From: Mikania micrantha
Taxonomy: Eukaryota > Streptophyta > Magnoliopsida > Asterales > Asteraceae
Assembly: GCA_009363875.1 (NCBI GenBank)
Contig: CM018690.1
Span: 38,616,202-38,680,201 of the forward strand
Length of the DNA: 64,000 nucleotides
Direction of reading: 5' to 3'
In this document: positions 23,301-35,580 of the stretch, in pieces
How positions within the stretch are numbered: the stretch's first letter is position 1
Layout: every line of letters starts with the position of its first letter
Made by a program: the position numbers and the translations under genes
The notes under the pieces: model-generated
Told to the model about the DNA's origin: nothing
The model's input: only the letters and a program-made list of their open reading frames with translations
Databases searched by the model: none

Positions 23301-24861
23301 ATGACCTACAAGGGTGTAGACATTCAAAATTCAAGAGTCAAATTGTTTAACTTTGACTTTTGGGAAATATGATGCATAAATGGAGTTTTGTATGCGTATG
23401 TATGTGATATGTTAAATTATAATGTTTGTGCACGAATGGGAGATATAGTGAGGTTTTGGTTGAAAACGAACCGTTAGTAAATTGTTTTGTATGTGGTTGA
23501 ATATTGTTACCAAATTTTATTTGGAACCTCATTAGTGTATCCATATGGGAATTATTAAACTATTTTACTATATGATTAAACCTATGAAACTTACCAACTA
23601 TTCGTAATTGAAACTTGATTTTAAACATGTTTCAGGTGAGAATGCCAATTAGCTAATTTATGGAGCTTGGATTTGAGTTTATTTATGTTTTGAATTCAAT
23701 TGATGTAATAGTTAGGGTTGAATTTTAAGCAATGTATTGAATGATGGAATTTAATGATGAATTGAATGTGATGCTTGAATTATATACAACTATATACCTT
23801 GTGCTATGCCGTTCAAAAAAATGTATACATTATGCTATGAACAATCAACACTTCGTACCACCCCGATGTTTCTGCCATCGGTCGCGGTGTTACATCATCA
23901 AATTTTCCATGCCCAAAATTCAAATTCACATATATTAAGCCTAAAAACCTATAAAAAAATAGATGCTCTTAATTTTTGGAGACCTTAAGTCTTAGATTGG
24001 GTTGATTGGCCCTTTGAGCCGGCCTGGTGATGGATGACTTAAAGTTGTATAGGATCTTCGGTTAGATTTTGTTTGATGTGTTTTGTTTGAGTTGATTGGT
24101 AATTCCATTCTTTTGAATTTTATTTTATTTTTTTAATTTTGGTGAGTTGTACATGATCTTTTATAATGTCCATGTTGTATTGCAACAAAAACAGGAAGCC
24201 GATCCAACCTTTAAATCAATTTTTTTTTGTAATGTTTCAATTTTTGAATGCAGTTTTTTTGCCTATAATTTTACAAGCTTAACATGTATAATATTTCATT
24301 TAAGGTCGGTAAAACGGGTCTTAACGGGTTTTAGCAGGTTTCAGACGACGCGATTAATGCAAATATAAACATGAAAACGACTTGTTTAATACTTGGTTTG
24401 GTGATTTAAGCACAACAGTTCTATATTTTATGTAACAAAAAAGAAAAATGATAAAGTTTAGCCTCTTAATTTTTATTATTTTTAAAAAAGTAAAAAGTCA
24501 AATAGTAATTTTTTTGTTAAACAGGTCTAATCGTTTCTTAACATGTACCCATTAGGGGTGTTCATTTTCGGATATCGGACGATGATAGAAACGTAATTTG
24601 TATTTTACAACAAAATGACTTTAATTTATGCTCATAGAAGTGATGAATTTTACTTATTCTAAATTCATGAAACTTTCTCAACAATTCTTGTTTTGATGAG
24701 GACACGAATCAGACGATGATAGAAACGTAAAGATTAAATTATTTGTGTTACCAACAAAAGCTTTTGAAATGTGAAAGATATGACAATTTACATGATTTAT
24801 AGTTTGTAATTGGAATTATAAAATGTATTAATTTATTGTGGATTATGTAATTCATCATAAA

Positions 24862-25140
24862 AATTACATAAATCGTCCTTTATATTTGCTCATTTTATGT
24901 ATGACATCCTTTATTAAAAATAGTTTCAGAAAACATCCTTAAAATGGAAATTTATAATGGATTTCATCCTTTATATTACATAAATCGTCCTTTAATTACA
25001 TAACATAAATCGTCCTTTATATCAATGAAAAGGATAAAATCCATTATAAATTATCATTTTTTAGGATGATTTATGAAACTATTTCTAATAAAGGACGACA
25101 TACGTAAATTGAGTGAATTTAAAGGACGATTTATGCAATT
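24862..25140. mobile_element. Fold-back MITE, mirror of 13275-13552
   Basis: Same arms (AATTACATAAATCGTCC inwards) with scattered substitutions. It shares its position relative to the MED30 remnant with the left-arm copy, so it was present before the inverted duplication. Confidence 0.75.
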
Positions 25141-25579
25141 TACTCTATATTTTAATTGTATTATTTTTTTTAACAACTTTTGTGTAATGCACGAGTTTAC
25201 AACATATTGAATATATAATACAAAACAAATGTTAGGTTCAACTAAATAAACTCCTTGTTCTAAAAAGTATAAAAATAATTACTGACAATTAGATCTATAA
25301 GATCAAACTAGAAATGGAAAATTTAAAAATTTACAGGGAAAAGTTATTGAAGGTTATTTTAGTCATAACCATTTTCCTACCACATTTTTTAAATATTCAT
25401 AACTTTTACATATGGTGTTATTTTTTTAAAAAATTATATCACTAAAACGGACATTTTTTATCTCCGATTGATGTGCAACATCGAAGGAGATCGCCGTTGC
25501 GTGGCGTGTGATGAATAGGAGGAAAAGAAGCAGACCATAAATGAAGGTTACAGAGTTCACTGTTCATAGATGATAAGAT

Positions 25580-25691
25580 TTTTTTTTGAACGGCGAACTA
25601 ATCAACTGCCGGGTACTTCGTATGCGACACTCAATGGCTAAAGGATGCCCAAGCCGGCCGCTAGTAGAGACGGACGTAGCCCCTAACCTAC
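25580..25691 (-). mobile_element. Short SINE, mirror of 12727-12838
   Basis: T-run then GAACGGCG on the plus strand; ends at CCTAACCTAC. Same duplicated MED30 exon flanks as the left copy. Confidence 0.7.
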
Positions 25692-25792
25692 CAGAGTTGA
25701 TTGTTCATAAACGATAAGATTTGAAACAATGATTTTATCTCCAGCGCCAACTCTTATGTCGATTTCTGGCTCGTGATGGTCGTGCTGTTGGT

Positions 25793-26460
25793 TAGGTGTT
25801 TGCAGAAAACCGAATTAACCGATCCGTAACCAGTATAACCGAGAAAACCGAACCGAAAAAACCGAACCAAATGAAAAACCGATGGTTCGGTTAAACAATT
25901 TTTTAATAACCGAAATTAGTGGTTTAGTTTTTGTTATATATTTTTCTATAACCGGCATAACCGAACCGCTTAAATCACTAAGCAATACATAAATGTTTAA
26001 TTATATTTATACTAGAAGATAACAAAGTTCAAATAAATGTCTAATTTATGGTGTCTCTTTGATTCCCCCTAAACTAAAGTTAGCAACAAATATTTTCCAA
26101 ATTTCCTTTATCACTTTTTTAAAATACTAAAGACTGGACTTAAACGTCCAACACTCATATTTTATCGGAATTTTGGCATTTCAACATTTTGAATGTTTGT
26201 TTGAATTTTTGGATTAGATTTTATCATTTTGTTCTCGTTTTTGTTAAACGTGTGTTTGAATTCATGGATACCGTTTTGTTGATTGATATTAATATTATTG
26301 AATATATTTAATGGTTAACCAACCTATAACCGACCATTAATAACCATCATAACCGCTTAACCGAAACCGCCATAACTGATTGATTATGATTATCATATTG
26401 GTTTAACCGACATCTCGGTTATGTTTATGGTTTTAGGACCAAACCGAAGCAAGCGCACCC
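25793..26460. mobile_element. hAT-like element, mirror of 11974-12625
   Basis: Rich in AACCGAACC and GGTTATGG words. The outer end has decayed (TTAGGTGTTTGCAG for the TAGGGGTGTGCAG expected). Extra partial ends up to about 26930 repeat the tandem rearrangement of the left arm. Confidence 0.7.
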
Positions 26461-26813
26461 ATACTGCTGGTCACTTCCATCGATATAGGATAATGAAATT
26501 GATTCCAAACTCTAATTGGTTATTCACAGTCCACGGAAGGTCAGAAGATTGCAAAAGACCCATAACCGCTTAACCGAAACCGCCATAACTGATTGGTTAT
26601 GATTATCATATTGGTTTAACCGACATCTCGGTTATGGTTATGGTTTTAGGACCAAACCAAACCGAAGCATGCGCACCCTACTGCTGGTCTCTTCCATCGA
26701 TATAGGATAATGAAATTGATTCCAAACTCTAATTGGTTATTCACAGTCCACGGAGGTTCAGAAGATTGCACAAGCCCCTAATAAATCGATATAAAATCTG
26801 AAAATAAGAAAAC

Positions 26814-26840
26814 CGTCGACAGCAAGGTTCGAACCTGCGC
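26814..26840 (-). pseudogene. tRNA-Ser 3' fragment
   Basis: T-arm and 3' acceptor half only, with one change in the T stem. Mirror of 11670-11698. Confidence 0.85.
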
Positions 26841-27070
26841 CATAACTGATTGGTTATGATTATCATATTGGTTTAACCGACGTCTCGTTTATGGTTATGG
26901 TTTTAGGACCAAACAAAACCGAAGCATGCGCACCCAACTGCTGGTCTCTTCCATCGATATATGATAATGAAATTGATTCCAAACTCTAATTGGTTATTCA
27001 GAGTCCACGAAGGTTCAGAAGATTGCACAAGCCCCTAATAAATCGATATAAAATCTGAAAATAAGAAAAC

Positions 27071-27152
27071 CGTCGATAGCAGGGTTCGAACCTGCGCGGG
27101 TGAAGCCCAACAGATTTCAAGTCCGTCTCCTTAACCACTCGGACATATCAAC
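27071..27152 (-). tRNA. tRNA-Ser(TGA), diverged
   Basis: A full 82-nt cloverleaf on the minus strand with anticodon TGA. Acceptor GTTGATA pairs with TATCGAC (one G-U), the anticodon stem has one G-U pair, and the variable arm reads GGGC-TTC-ACCC. The T-arm is intact (GCAGG/CCTGC) and T-runs follow. It is in better condition than its mirror at 11360. Confidence 0.75.
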
Positions 27153-27590
27153 TTTTGTGCCAATTTTCTAACCTTAATTCATTTTAACAGGAGCACTATT
27201 ATAAAGAAATGATTTATGTTAGATAAGTGTAAATCAAACAAACTTTTGATTTTACCAAATTACCCTCGGTCTAGAGGGTGGCTCAGAAGGCTCAAATCCG
27301 AACTCTATTCCTAATGAACCAAACACGCTTTGGTTATGTTTATTATTTATTCTCATAACGTTATTCCTCACTCGTCATTTAGACAAATTTTTGTTTATTT
27401 ATTTGAATTCACTACAAACCTTTTTTTTCCGCTCGTCCTAAAAATAGCACTTGAAGCATTAAGTTAGAGGAACAACGTTATGGTGTTTAACAACTGATGT
27501 TTTGATGACCCCCTCCAACTAACACAATATATCATCATTTGCATATGACCCATCATCTACATCTACATCTACATAATAGACCCATCATGT

Positions 27591-29766
27591 TGAAACTAAA
27601 CCCAATAGTGTGCATACTGTCAGGCAAGGATCACCTTAGAGCCTAGTTTCAGAAGGTAATTTTAAATAAAGTTCGCCGGATTATGAAGACCATCATACTT
27701 TAGGTTTTTAACCAAAGCACTAAAAGAAGTAAAAAAGATAACGATGTGGAAGTAAGTACTGGTCCAACAAGATGAGTTCAACTTTTAAACAAGAAGTTAC
27801 TAAAGGAGTAGAATTCAATTATGAAGACTTTGCTACAAAGGTTGAAAAGGGGTTCAACTATACTTAAAGGTCGTAACCCTGTGTCCTTAAACATGAAGAA
27901 GGATGATGTTGCCACTATCCATTGGATAACTGAAATATAGCTGGTGATAGAAATCAGTGAGTGTTAAGATAATCAGGTTGTCAAGTTTGCAGCTCACTCA
28001 TTAATATTTGAGGCCTTCATTGATAAGTAATTATTAAGCAAACCTAAGGCAATAAAGTGTTGAAAAACATAAAATCAGAGGATTTTAAAAAGTTGATGGT
28101 CACGAAATTATGCCCTTATTTTGAAATGACAAAGTAGAGGTTGAGTTTATTAGGTTAAATGTTGGCATAATGACCTATCAACATATTACCTACATATCCA
28201 TATAAAATTTTAGGGATTGATATGATTAAATATGTACACATACATAAAATATGTTCTAGCACATAGTCACATACACCTTTTAATCATTCCAAAACTAAAA
28301 ACTTAAAGCTTGGTGTCTCTAAGGCAGAACTTGTTCCAACGAAATATAATTGTATCATATGAATGATTAAAAATGAAATTTATGCAAAAAAAAAAAGGAA
28401 ATTATGATTGAGACTAATAATCATCTTTACCTTCGATAGAACCCCACCTCGGTTACGAACTATGTCGACTATGAAAAATATTTTACTTTGAACAAATTCT
28501 TTGTTCACTCATTATGATGAATCTATACCTACCAAAACTTTGAACACCCTAATTTGAATTGGTTAAATATATCTTCAAATTCCAAAATAATGTTTATAGG
28601 ATTAGAGGTGCATAAAAAACCCGGTTTGGGAACCCATCGGTCCTTAACCGATTCCTATTTTAAATTTGTCAATTGGTTCCTAACTGTACCCGAACTAGTT
28701 CCAACCTGATCCCACCCAAACCTGTTCCGACCATTGGAAGCCATTTTTTAACCTTTTGGAAATTTCTTTTTTGGCGTTTTATTTTGTATTTTATGGCCTT
28801 TAATTTGTACAACTAGTTTATGGGATATATTGATCGAGTGTCACACTTGAAAACATGAAAACAAATGTAAAACAAAACACAAAAAGCACTCTCATTACAC
28901 TTGTTTTAAGTTCTAATTTCTCTTACAATTCTTACTCTATTCTTTCTATTCTTCTTAATATAAAATTACCAATTGCTCTCTCTACATCTTCGTTGGTCAA
29001 GTTTGAATAAGTCAACCGTGTTGGTGTTCTGTCACGTCGTAGGAACATGGTAATTTGGTGTAATTGGGATTTGGTTGAATTAAATGTACTAGGTTAGAAA
29101 CATATATATTATACATGATTGAATCAATAAAATATTAATCATATAATATTAACAAACAAACATATCTAGTATACTTCCATTAATCAATATGAATATTATT
29201 CAATCCCTGCTACCATAAAAAAAATTTTCAACCTGTCATCAAACTTTTTAACTCACAGAGATGCATGGGCTGGACCGTTGGATACTTTGAACATGTAGTT
29301 AGCCAACTGAACTCTCCAAGAACCGATTGCCCGGGTAAATTTCACTAAAGTTAGCACTTAATCAATTGAATGTTGTTATAAGCATATGTTTTGTGAAGGA
29401 AGTATTTATGAGCTTCTTGTTACCTGCAAAGGTCTTGCCTAAGCAGCACCATTAAGAAGAACTGAGGCAGGTGAAACAAGGGGTCTGTCTCAATTTCAGA
29501 GTGAAGCGGTTCAACTGGCTGCGGTTCTCAACAGTGACCACTTCTTAACAGTTTTCCAAATGAAATGGGGAAGAAAATCAGCATGAAAGAAGCTCACACA
29601 TATGTGAAAGGTATAGTTTCTCGATTCATAACAGCTAGCAAAGAAGCTACCAAATTGGGTAGACGTCTTTCCTCTCTCACAACCCAAACCGCTATTCACC
29701 ACTAACCATGGCCACCCATCAAAGATTTAGAACATATTTATGCACTACAAATTTTAACCAACTAAT
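27591..29766. other. Intergenic stretch unique to the right arm
   Basis: Mostly AT-rich. At 28605-28745 the words TAGAGGTGCATAAAAAACCC, GGAACCCATCGG and GTTCCGACC resemble one end of another hAT-like element; I could not find the partner end. At 29440-29700 a low-AT patch has short plus-strand frames (for example SQFQSEAVQLAAVLNSDHFL) that look like gene debris. I do not recognise the family. Confidence 0.35.
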
Positions 29767-30149
29767 TCATGATTTATAGGGTAATACTTCAAATTTCTTC
29801 CTTTTAAAAAGCCAAAAAGAATAAAAAAGCCCATAAATAATAAATTTTCAATTTTCGACCTTTTAAAAACCCAAAAAAATAAAAAAAGCTCATAAATAAT
29901 AAAACACAACATAATGTTTGCCATAACCTAATAAAGCCCATAAGCGCCTTAATTCATCTCCCGCTCTTCGTCGTTCGTTTGGTTTTCAGCTAGGGCAAAC
30001 ACAGATTCCGACAGCCACCACCATCATGTCTCACCATATTGGAGTTGGAATTCGGCCGGAATCTCAAGAAATCTCAGGTGAGTCGTTCAATTTTTGTTCT
30101 TGTTGGTTAGATTGAAGGATTTGACTGGAAATTGGCTCGAATAGTCGGA
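29767..30149 (+). repeat. Direct repeat flanking the copia element (left), with an exon-like start
   Basis: This 383-bp sequence recurs almost unchanged at 34542-34925. It includes a TCTCCCGCTCTTCGTCGTT leader and an ATG at about 30026 opening MSHHIGVGIRPESQEISG followed by a consensus donor GTGAGT, which reads as first-exon structure of a host gene fragment. The start of the repeat (TCATGATTTATAGGG) is exactly where copia gag is broken at the other end. Confidence 0.75.
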
Positions 30150-30395
30150 ATTTGGCCGACATGTGGCTGATTAGGATCGGCTACGTCACCAGAATGGTCG
30201 GAATCTCTAGATTTTAAGGTGCACCGATTGGCCCGATTTTCCCGACTAGAGCTGACTAGCTCCGACGTTGACCGATATTGACAGACTACCGACTTTTTGA
30301 CCGACTAAGTCAAAATTAATCAGTAGAGGTCCGACTAGCGATTAATCTAGCCGATTAATCCCAATTTTTACAATCATGCTAACATATGTTCTTTC

Positions 30396-30669
30396 TGTTA
30401 GAGTTAATTGATATCAGAAGTCAAACACACACAATATTAGAGGAATTCAATCCTTCGAACTCTTCTATTTAATCTGAGATTCTCCTTATACAAATCAGCA
30501 GATCTATGGCTCCTTTTATAGCCAACATAAACCTTAATCCTAAGGTTTTCATGTCTAGATATTTATCCTTATTCCTAGATTATCTCAACAAAACATAAAA
30601 CATAAGATAAAACAAAAAACAAACTCCCAAGAAACTAGGACTCGATTTGTTTACAAGTTTAAACTATCA
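30396..30669 (-). mobile_element. Copia 3' LTR, 274 bp
   Basis: On the element's strand it starts TGATAGTTTAAAC and ends CTCTAACA. The upstream polypurine tract is AGGAGGGTGA (30670-30679 on the complement), immediately after the RNase H stop codon. A partial copy of the same LTR is at 10652-10907. Confidence 0.85.
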
Positions 30670-30670
30670 A

Positions 30671-32345
30671 TCACCCTCCTAAACTTGTAATCTCCTTCAG
30701 TCCTATCTTGATCTTCATTTCAGCAAACTTCAGCCTTGGCAATGCCTTTGTAAGTATATCCGCCTTCTGTTCTTCACCACATACATACTCAATTCTGAGC
30801 TGTCCTTTCTCCACACACTCGCGTATAAAGTGATGCCGAGTATCTATGTGTTTACTGCGTCCATGAAACACTGGATTTTTAATCAGGGCTATAGCTGACT
30901 TGTTATCTACCTTAATCTCCACTTGTTCTTCTTTCAGCCCTGTGATTTCTGACAACATACCCCTCAACCAGATCACTTCACATGCAGCAGCTGTGGCTGC
31001 CATGAATTCAGCCTCGCAAGAAGATAATGCCACAGTGGTTTGTTTTTGTGAAACCCAAGCTACTGGACCTGATCCATAGAAGAAAATCAGTCCAGTCGTG
31101 CTTCTGCCATCATCTTTATCAGTTGAATGACTGCTGTCACTATAACCATGCAACTCTTGACTTCCTTTTCTTTGATAGACCAATCCCAGATCTGTTGAGC
31201 CCTTTACATACCTCAGAATTTGCTTCAGTGCTTGAACATGTGTCTGCTTTGGAGCTTGCATAAAACGACTCACATATCCAACTGCATAATTCAAGTCAGG
31301 TCTTGTGTGAGTTAGGTACCTTAGACAGCCCACCCATTTCCTGAAAGTAGTTGCATCAGCCTCTTCTCCTTCATCACTCTTTGACAGCTTCAACCCAGGC
31401 TCCATAGGGTATTTGGTTGGATTGCAGTCACTTAATCCAGCCTTTTTTAAAATCTTCTTGGCATAGTTTGCTTGTTGAATGATGATCCCTTGGTTGTTTT
31501 GAGTTACTTGTATCCCCAAGTAGTATGACAGTAGCCCAAGGTCTGTCATTTCAAACTTTTCTTCCATCCTTTTCTTCACTTCTTTTATTTTCTTTGGGCA
31601 CCCTCCAGTGATTAATAAATCATCAACATACACTCCGATTATGAGTGTATCTTCATCAGACCCCTTGCGATAGACATCATGCTCATGCTTGCATTTTATG
31701 AACCCCAACTCCTTTAAGACTCCATCCAACTTGATGTTCCATGCCCGAGGCGCCTGCTTCAGGCCGTACAGAGCCTTGGACAGCTTATAAACTTTCTGTT
31801 CAGCTCCCTTTCTCACAAAACCCTCCGGTTGGGTCACATAGACAAGTTCCTTCCAACTCCCCATGTAAGAATGCTGATTTTACATCAAGGTGATGAACCC
31901 ACCAATTTCTTTGAGCTGCTATGGCCAGAAGTAACCGTATTGTCTCCATCCTTGCCACCGGGGCAAGCACTTCTTCAAAATCTATGCCATATTGCTGCAC
32001 ATAGCCCTTAGCCACTAGTCGAGCCTTGTTCCTTGTGATCTTGCCTGTTTCGTCTCTTTTAACCTTATATACCCACTTCAGGCCAATTGGTGTTATACCA
32101 GCAGGTCTTTCAGTGAGTACCCAGGTCTGATTTTTTTCTATGGCAGCAATCTCAGCAGCCATGGCCTCCTCCCATTCCCTTTTTCCTTTTGCATCTTTGT
32201 ATGTTGTTGGTTCTCCTTCTAGCAGCAGTAATTCAGGTTGAAAGGCTTTGTGATACACCTCATGTTCTAGACTTGCTTCCCTTAAAGGTGTATCATCAAA
32301 TCTTTCATCAAGGGCTATGGTAGGATCTCGATCTCCATCTTAATC
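30671..32345 (-). pseudogene. Copia reverse transcriptase and RNase H, frameshifted
   Basis: Domains on the minus strand: RT N-terminal part (WVLTERP, KARLVAKGY, HLDVKSAFLHGE) to about 31850, then a frameshift, then the palm with the YVDD active site (VYVDDLLITGG near 31640) and the RNase H region with SSCEAEFMA and DNKSAI and the terminal RSKHIDTRHHFIRE and ADILTKALP motifs. RT copies the element RNA into DNA and RNase H removes the template. A TAA near 32341 and the frameshift near 31850 break it. Confidence 0.9.
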
Positions 32346-32380
32346 ACTTGGTTCCCAAGGCAGAATCGGACCTCTGCCTT

Positions 32381-33240
32381 TTACAGTGGATCGGGGCTGC
32401 TCCATTCTGATTCCGCATCAGAGACTTCAGAGTTGTGTTGGGCTGGGCTACTGCTTGTTGGGCCTGAGTCTCCTGTGTTTTCTGTGCCTTCGGATGTTCT
32501 GGTGGGAACTATGAAGCTTGTCCACTCTGGTCCTTCAACTTCTACTCCTTGTTTTTCAGCCCATTCCCATTTTCTGGATTCATCAAACACCACATCTCGA
32601 GATACATGGATCTTCTTTGTTTCAGGATTAAACATCCTGTAGGCTTTTGTCTTTGGCTGGGAACCCAGGTGAACCATCTTAGCACATCTATCATCGAGTT
32701 TCTTTTGGTGATTGGTTAGATTTTTGACAGAACCAATGCACCCAAAAACTCTCATATGGCTAAGGTTTGGTTTCCTGTTTTTGAATGCTTCATAGGGGGT
32801 GAGATCTTGTAGTGCCTTTGTTGGTGATATGTTCAATATGTAGACTGAACGGCGAACTCGTTCTCCCCATAAGTCTTGAGGCAGGTCCATGGCCTTTAGA
32901 AGACTTCGGGTCATACTTAGGATCGTGCGGTTCCTTCTCTCCACCACTCCATTCTGCTGTGGAGAGCATGGGGCTGTTAGTTGGTGGCTGATTCCAGCTT
33001 TGAGGCACAGGTCCTTGATCCATTGTGAGTTGAACTCTCCCCCATTATCGGTTCGAAGGCCTTTGATTTTCATACCTGTTTCAAGTTCGATTGTGGTCTT
33101 GAATTCTTTGAGAAATTCAAACACATCTGACTTATTCTTTATCAGAAACTCCCACATGAACCTGCTGTAATCATCTACAATTAACAGCAAGGATTTGTTC
33201 CCACCATGTGTTGTTGGAGTTATAGGACCGCACACGTCTG
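32381..33240 (-). pseudogene. Copia integrase core and C-terminus
   Basis: The catalytic D, D, E residues are visible as VDDYSRF, TDNGGEF and QQNGVVER, followed by the copia-type C-terminal region (YEAFKNRKPNLSHMRVFGC). Integrase inserts the cDNA copy. It is separated from the protease frame by a one-base deletion near 33240 and from RT by a frame change near 32380. Confidence 0.9.
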
Positions 33241-34541
33241 CTAGATCAGCTCCAGTGGTTTTCTTGCTCTGAAGCTTGTTTCAGATGGGAAGGGCAGCCT
33301 GGTTTGTTTTCCAGCTAGGCAACAATCACACACCTGGGAAGGGTGTGCAATCTTTGGTACTCCTCGGGCCATCTCCTTGCTGCTTAGCTTTCTAATTGAG
33401 TCAAAATTTAGATGCCCAAGTCGTGCGTGCCACAACCATGCTTCCTTGTCAAAGTTGGCAAGTAGGCAGGTTGGTGGCACAACTTGGAGTCTAATTTTGT
33501 ACAACCGATTTGGACTTCTTTGGACTTTTATCAGCAGGCTTCCTCCCTTTTCATATATCCATAAGTAGCCCATCTTCATGTTGATCTCATAACCGGCTTC
33601 GGTTAGTTGTCCGAGGCTGATTATGTTTGTTTGCAAAGTGGGAATGTAATAGACATCAGAGAGAATCCTCTGATCACCAGTCCTACATTCCAGAATGATG
33701 CTCCCCTTGCCTTTTATCTCAACACTTGAGCCATCTCCAAATCGAACCTCCCCCACTACCGATCCATCTATTTTGGCAAACAGGCCTTGATTCCCAGTCA
33801 TGTGGTTGCTGGCCCCATTGTCGAGGAACCAGAAACCAGATTCTTCACTTGTGTATCTTGCTGGGTGAACTCCTTCTTCGTTCAGCAGGACTGCTATAGC
33901 CATCATAAGAGCAGGCCCTTCTTCCCTTGCCTCAGTTAGATTGCTTTCTTCTTGCCTTGGCTTGAGTGGGCATTCGGAAGCATAGCGCCCCATCTTCTCG
34001 CAGACAAAACACTTGATCTTGGTCTTGTCTTTGTTTTTTCTGGGCTGGAACTGGCCCTGGTGTTCCTGCCCTCTTCCTCGGCCTCCGAAGCCCCTGCCTC
34101 GGCCTCGGCTTCTTGTGCTTTGCCTTCCAGACCATCGTCCTAATCCTTGCCCTTGTTCTTGCTTTCGCCTAGCCTGCCAATCATCAAAACTTAGCATTAG
34201 TTGCTCTGTTTTGGAGCTGGAGCTTTTGGCTTTTGTTATTTCTTCGAATGCTTTCAGTCGGCCAATGGTGTTCAAGTCTGCGAATTGCTTGATGGAGGCC
34301 ACGATGGCCAGGTATCGATCTGGAGCAGACCCTAGGAGCTTCCTTACCAGGGTTTTGTCGTCAAAGGTTGATCCAAGGCTGTTTGCCTTGGAAACCAGTT
34401 GGCTCAGTTTGTTGGCGAATTCATCAATCCCTTCGTTTTCTCCCAGTCCTTAGAGATTCAAGTTCTGATTGCAAGGTTTGCAGGCGTGCTTCCCTAACTC
34501 GGTCAGCCCCTACAAACCTTACTTTCAGAGCGTCCCATAAG
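33241..34541 (-). pseudogene. Copia gag, protease and integrase N-terminus
   Basis: The first frame (to about 34440) has the gag helix words LWDALKVRFVGADRVREA. After a frameshift comes the main open frame: an RG-rich basic stretch, a zinc knuckle, protease with DNGASNHMTG and the flap region, then the integrase zinc-binding domain (HARLGHLNFDSI ... CDCCLAGKQ). The knuckle reads CFVCEKMGRYASECP, with R replacing the usual H of CX2CX4HX4C, so zinc binding is likely lost. Gag is truncated at 34541. Confidence 0.88.
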
Positions 34542-34925
34542 TCATGATTTATAGGGTAATACTTCAAATTTCTTCCTTTTAAAAAGCCAAAAAGAATAAA
34601 AAAGCCCATAAATAATAAATTTTCAATTTTCGACCTTTTAAAAACCCAAAAAAAATAAAAAAAGCCCATAAATAATAAAACACAACATAATGTTTGCCAT
34701 AACCTAATAAAGCCCATAAGCGCCTTAATTCATCTCCCGCTCTTCGTCGTTTGTTTGGTTTTCAGCTAGGGCAAACACAGATTCCGACAGCCACCACCAT
34801 CATGTCTCACCAAATTGGAGTTGGAATTCGGCCGGAATCTCAAGAAATCTCAGGTGAGTCGTTCAATTTTTGTTCTTGTTGGTTAGATTGAAGGATTTGA
34901 CTGGAAATTGGCTCGAATAGTCGGA
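34542..34925 (+). repeat. Direct repeat flanking the copia element (right)
   Basis: Near-identical to 29767-30149, including the ATG and the GTGAGT donor-like site (here MSHQIGV). Its right edge (TCGGA) joins directly into exon 3 of a MED30 pseudogene at 34926, cutting that exon. Confidence 0.8.
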
Positions 34926-35580
34926 GAGAAGTTTTAAATACTTGTTTTTACTTTCAAGGTCCTAAAACACAGTAGAAAAGGTCGAAGAATAAGATATCCT
35001 TTTGATGTTTATTTATTTATTTTTTAGTTATTATTATTGAGCTCTTACAAAGTGATATACCTTCCTTAAATCAGAGGCCTGCTCTTCCAGATTCTAGACA
35101 TCTAACTCATCAGTTGACATTGGGTCACTATCATAAGCCTTGGCCTTCATTATGATGGAAACACAAGTTAAGCAGATTACCACATAATAAGGGCAGGTAA
35201 CAGCCTAACAGGTTACAGTTTTGATTATGATGAACAAATAAAAACGTCAAAAAATATTTTCACAGCATAACTAAACCAATTGGTATATCAAAAACTAAGG
35301 CAAACCTAAAGTCACTTGCATCATATCATGTTTAACAGAATATCAGTACTTACATCATCACTTAACTAATCTTGAAAGTGGTATCAGCGTTTTAAGCCTT
35401 GTCAATTAACCCAAAACATTCAATCATTGAAGTCTCAATTCATAAAGCATACTTCTTCATTTGTTTATTGAAATTCAAGGTCAAGCATCAGAATTCACCA
35501 TTTTATATTCAATCTTTCGACACAGAAAAAGTCCTAAGCAGGTAGAGAACGGACCATAAATGAGGGTTGCAGAGTTCATC
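34926..35580 (-). pseudogene. MED30 pseudogene (copy E), mirror of copy B
   Basis: Minus strand: exon 1 remnant 35580-35550, exon 2 at 35144-35061 with the same TAG stop as copy B, exon 3 at 34961-34926 cut short by the 384-bp repeat. It has no independent coding value and dates the shared stop before the inverted duplication. Confidence 0.85.

Larger units (their letters stand above)
14924..23894 (+). mobile_element. LTR-G, solo LTR split by LTR-H
   Basis: The LTR starts TGTAACGACTGG and ends GCGGTGTTACA. Own sequence is 14924-15224 and 22025-23894, about 2.2 kb. It matches the 3' LTR of the gypsy element at 50186, with the same AGGCGGTACGCCT dyads, AAGGGTAA donor-like site (about 22229), CACAAGGTGTGTGAAC tandem repeats and CTTACCAACT to TTTCAGGT block (23590-23637). 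There is no 5-bp duplication at its ends because the left edge is the inverted-duplication junction. It fills the palindrome spacer. Confidence 0.8.
25461..26697 (-). pseudogene. MED30 exon 1 remnant (copy D), mirror of copy C
   Basis: On the minus strand the ATG is at 26697-26695. The exon is broken by the hAT (about 25793-26460) and the SINE (25580-25691) at the same places as copy C, and lacks exons 2 and 3. Shared insertions show that both came from one ancestor. Confidence 0.8.
30396..34541 (-). mobile_element. Ty1/copia element, 5'-truncated
   Basis: Order on the minus strand is gag, protease, integrase, reverse transcriptase, RNase H, polypurine tract, 3' LTR. This is the copia order. 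The 5' LTR, primer site and start of gag are missing: gag breaks at 34541 into an unrelated 384-bp repeat. At least four frame lesions make it non-autonomous. The short LTR (274 bp) suits small-LTR copia lineages (Ale or Ivana type), which I cannot separate here. Confidence 0.9.

Noticed and set aside
31027..34453. Plus-strand frames across the copia region
   Set aside because: They are antisense to well-supported copia domains and lack their own motifs.
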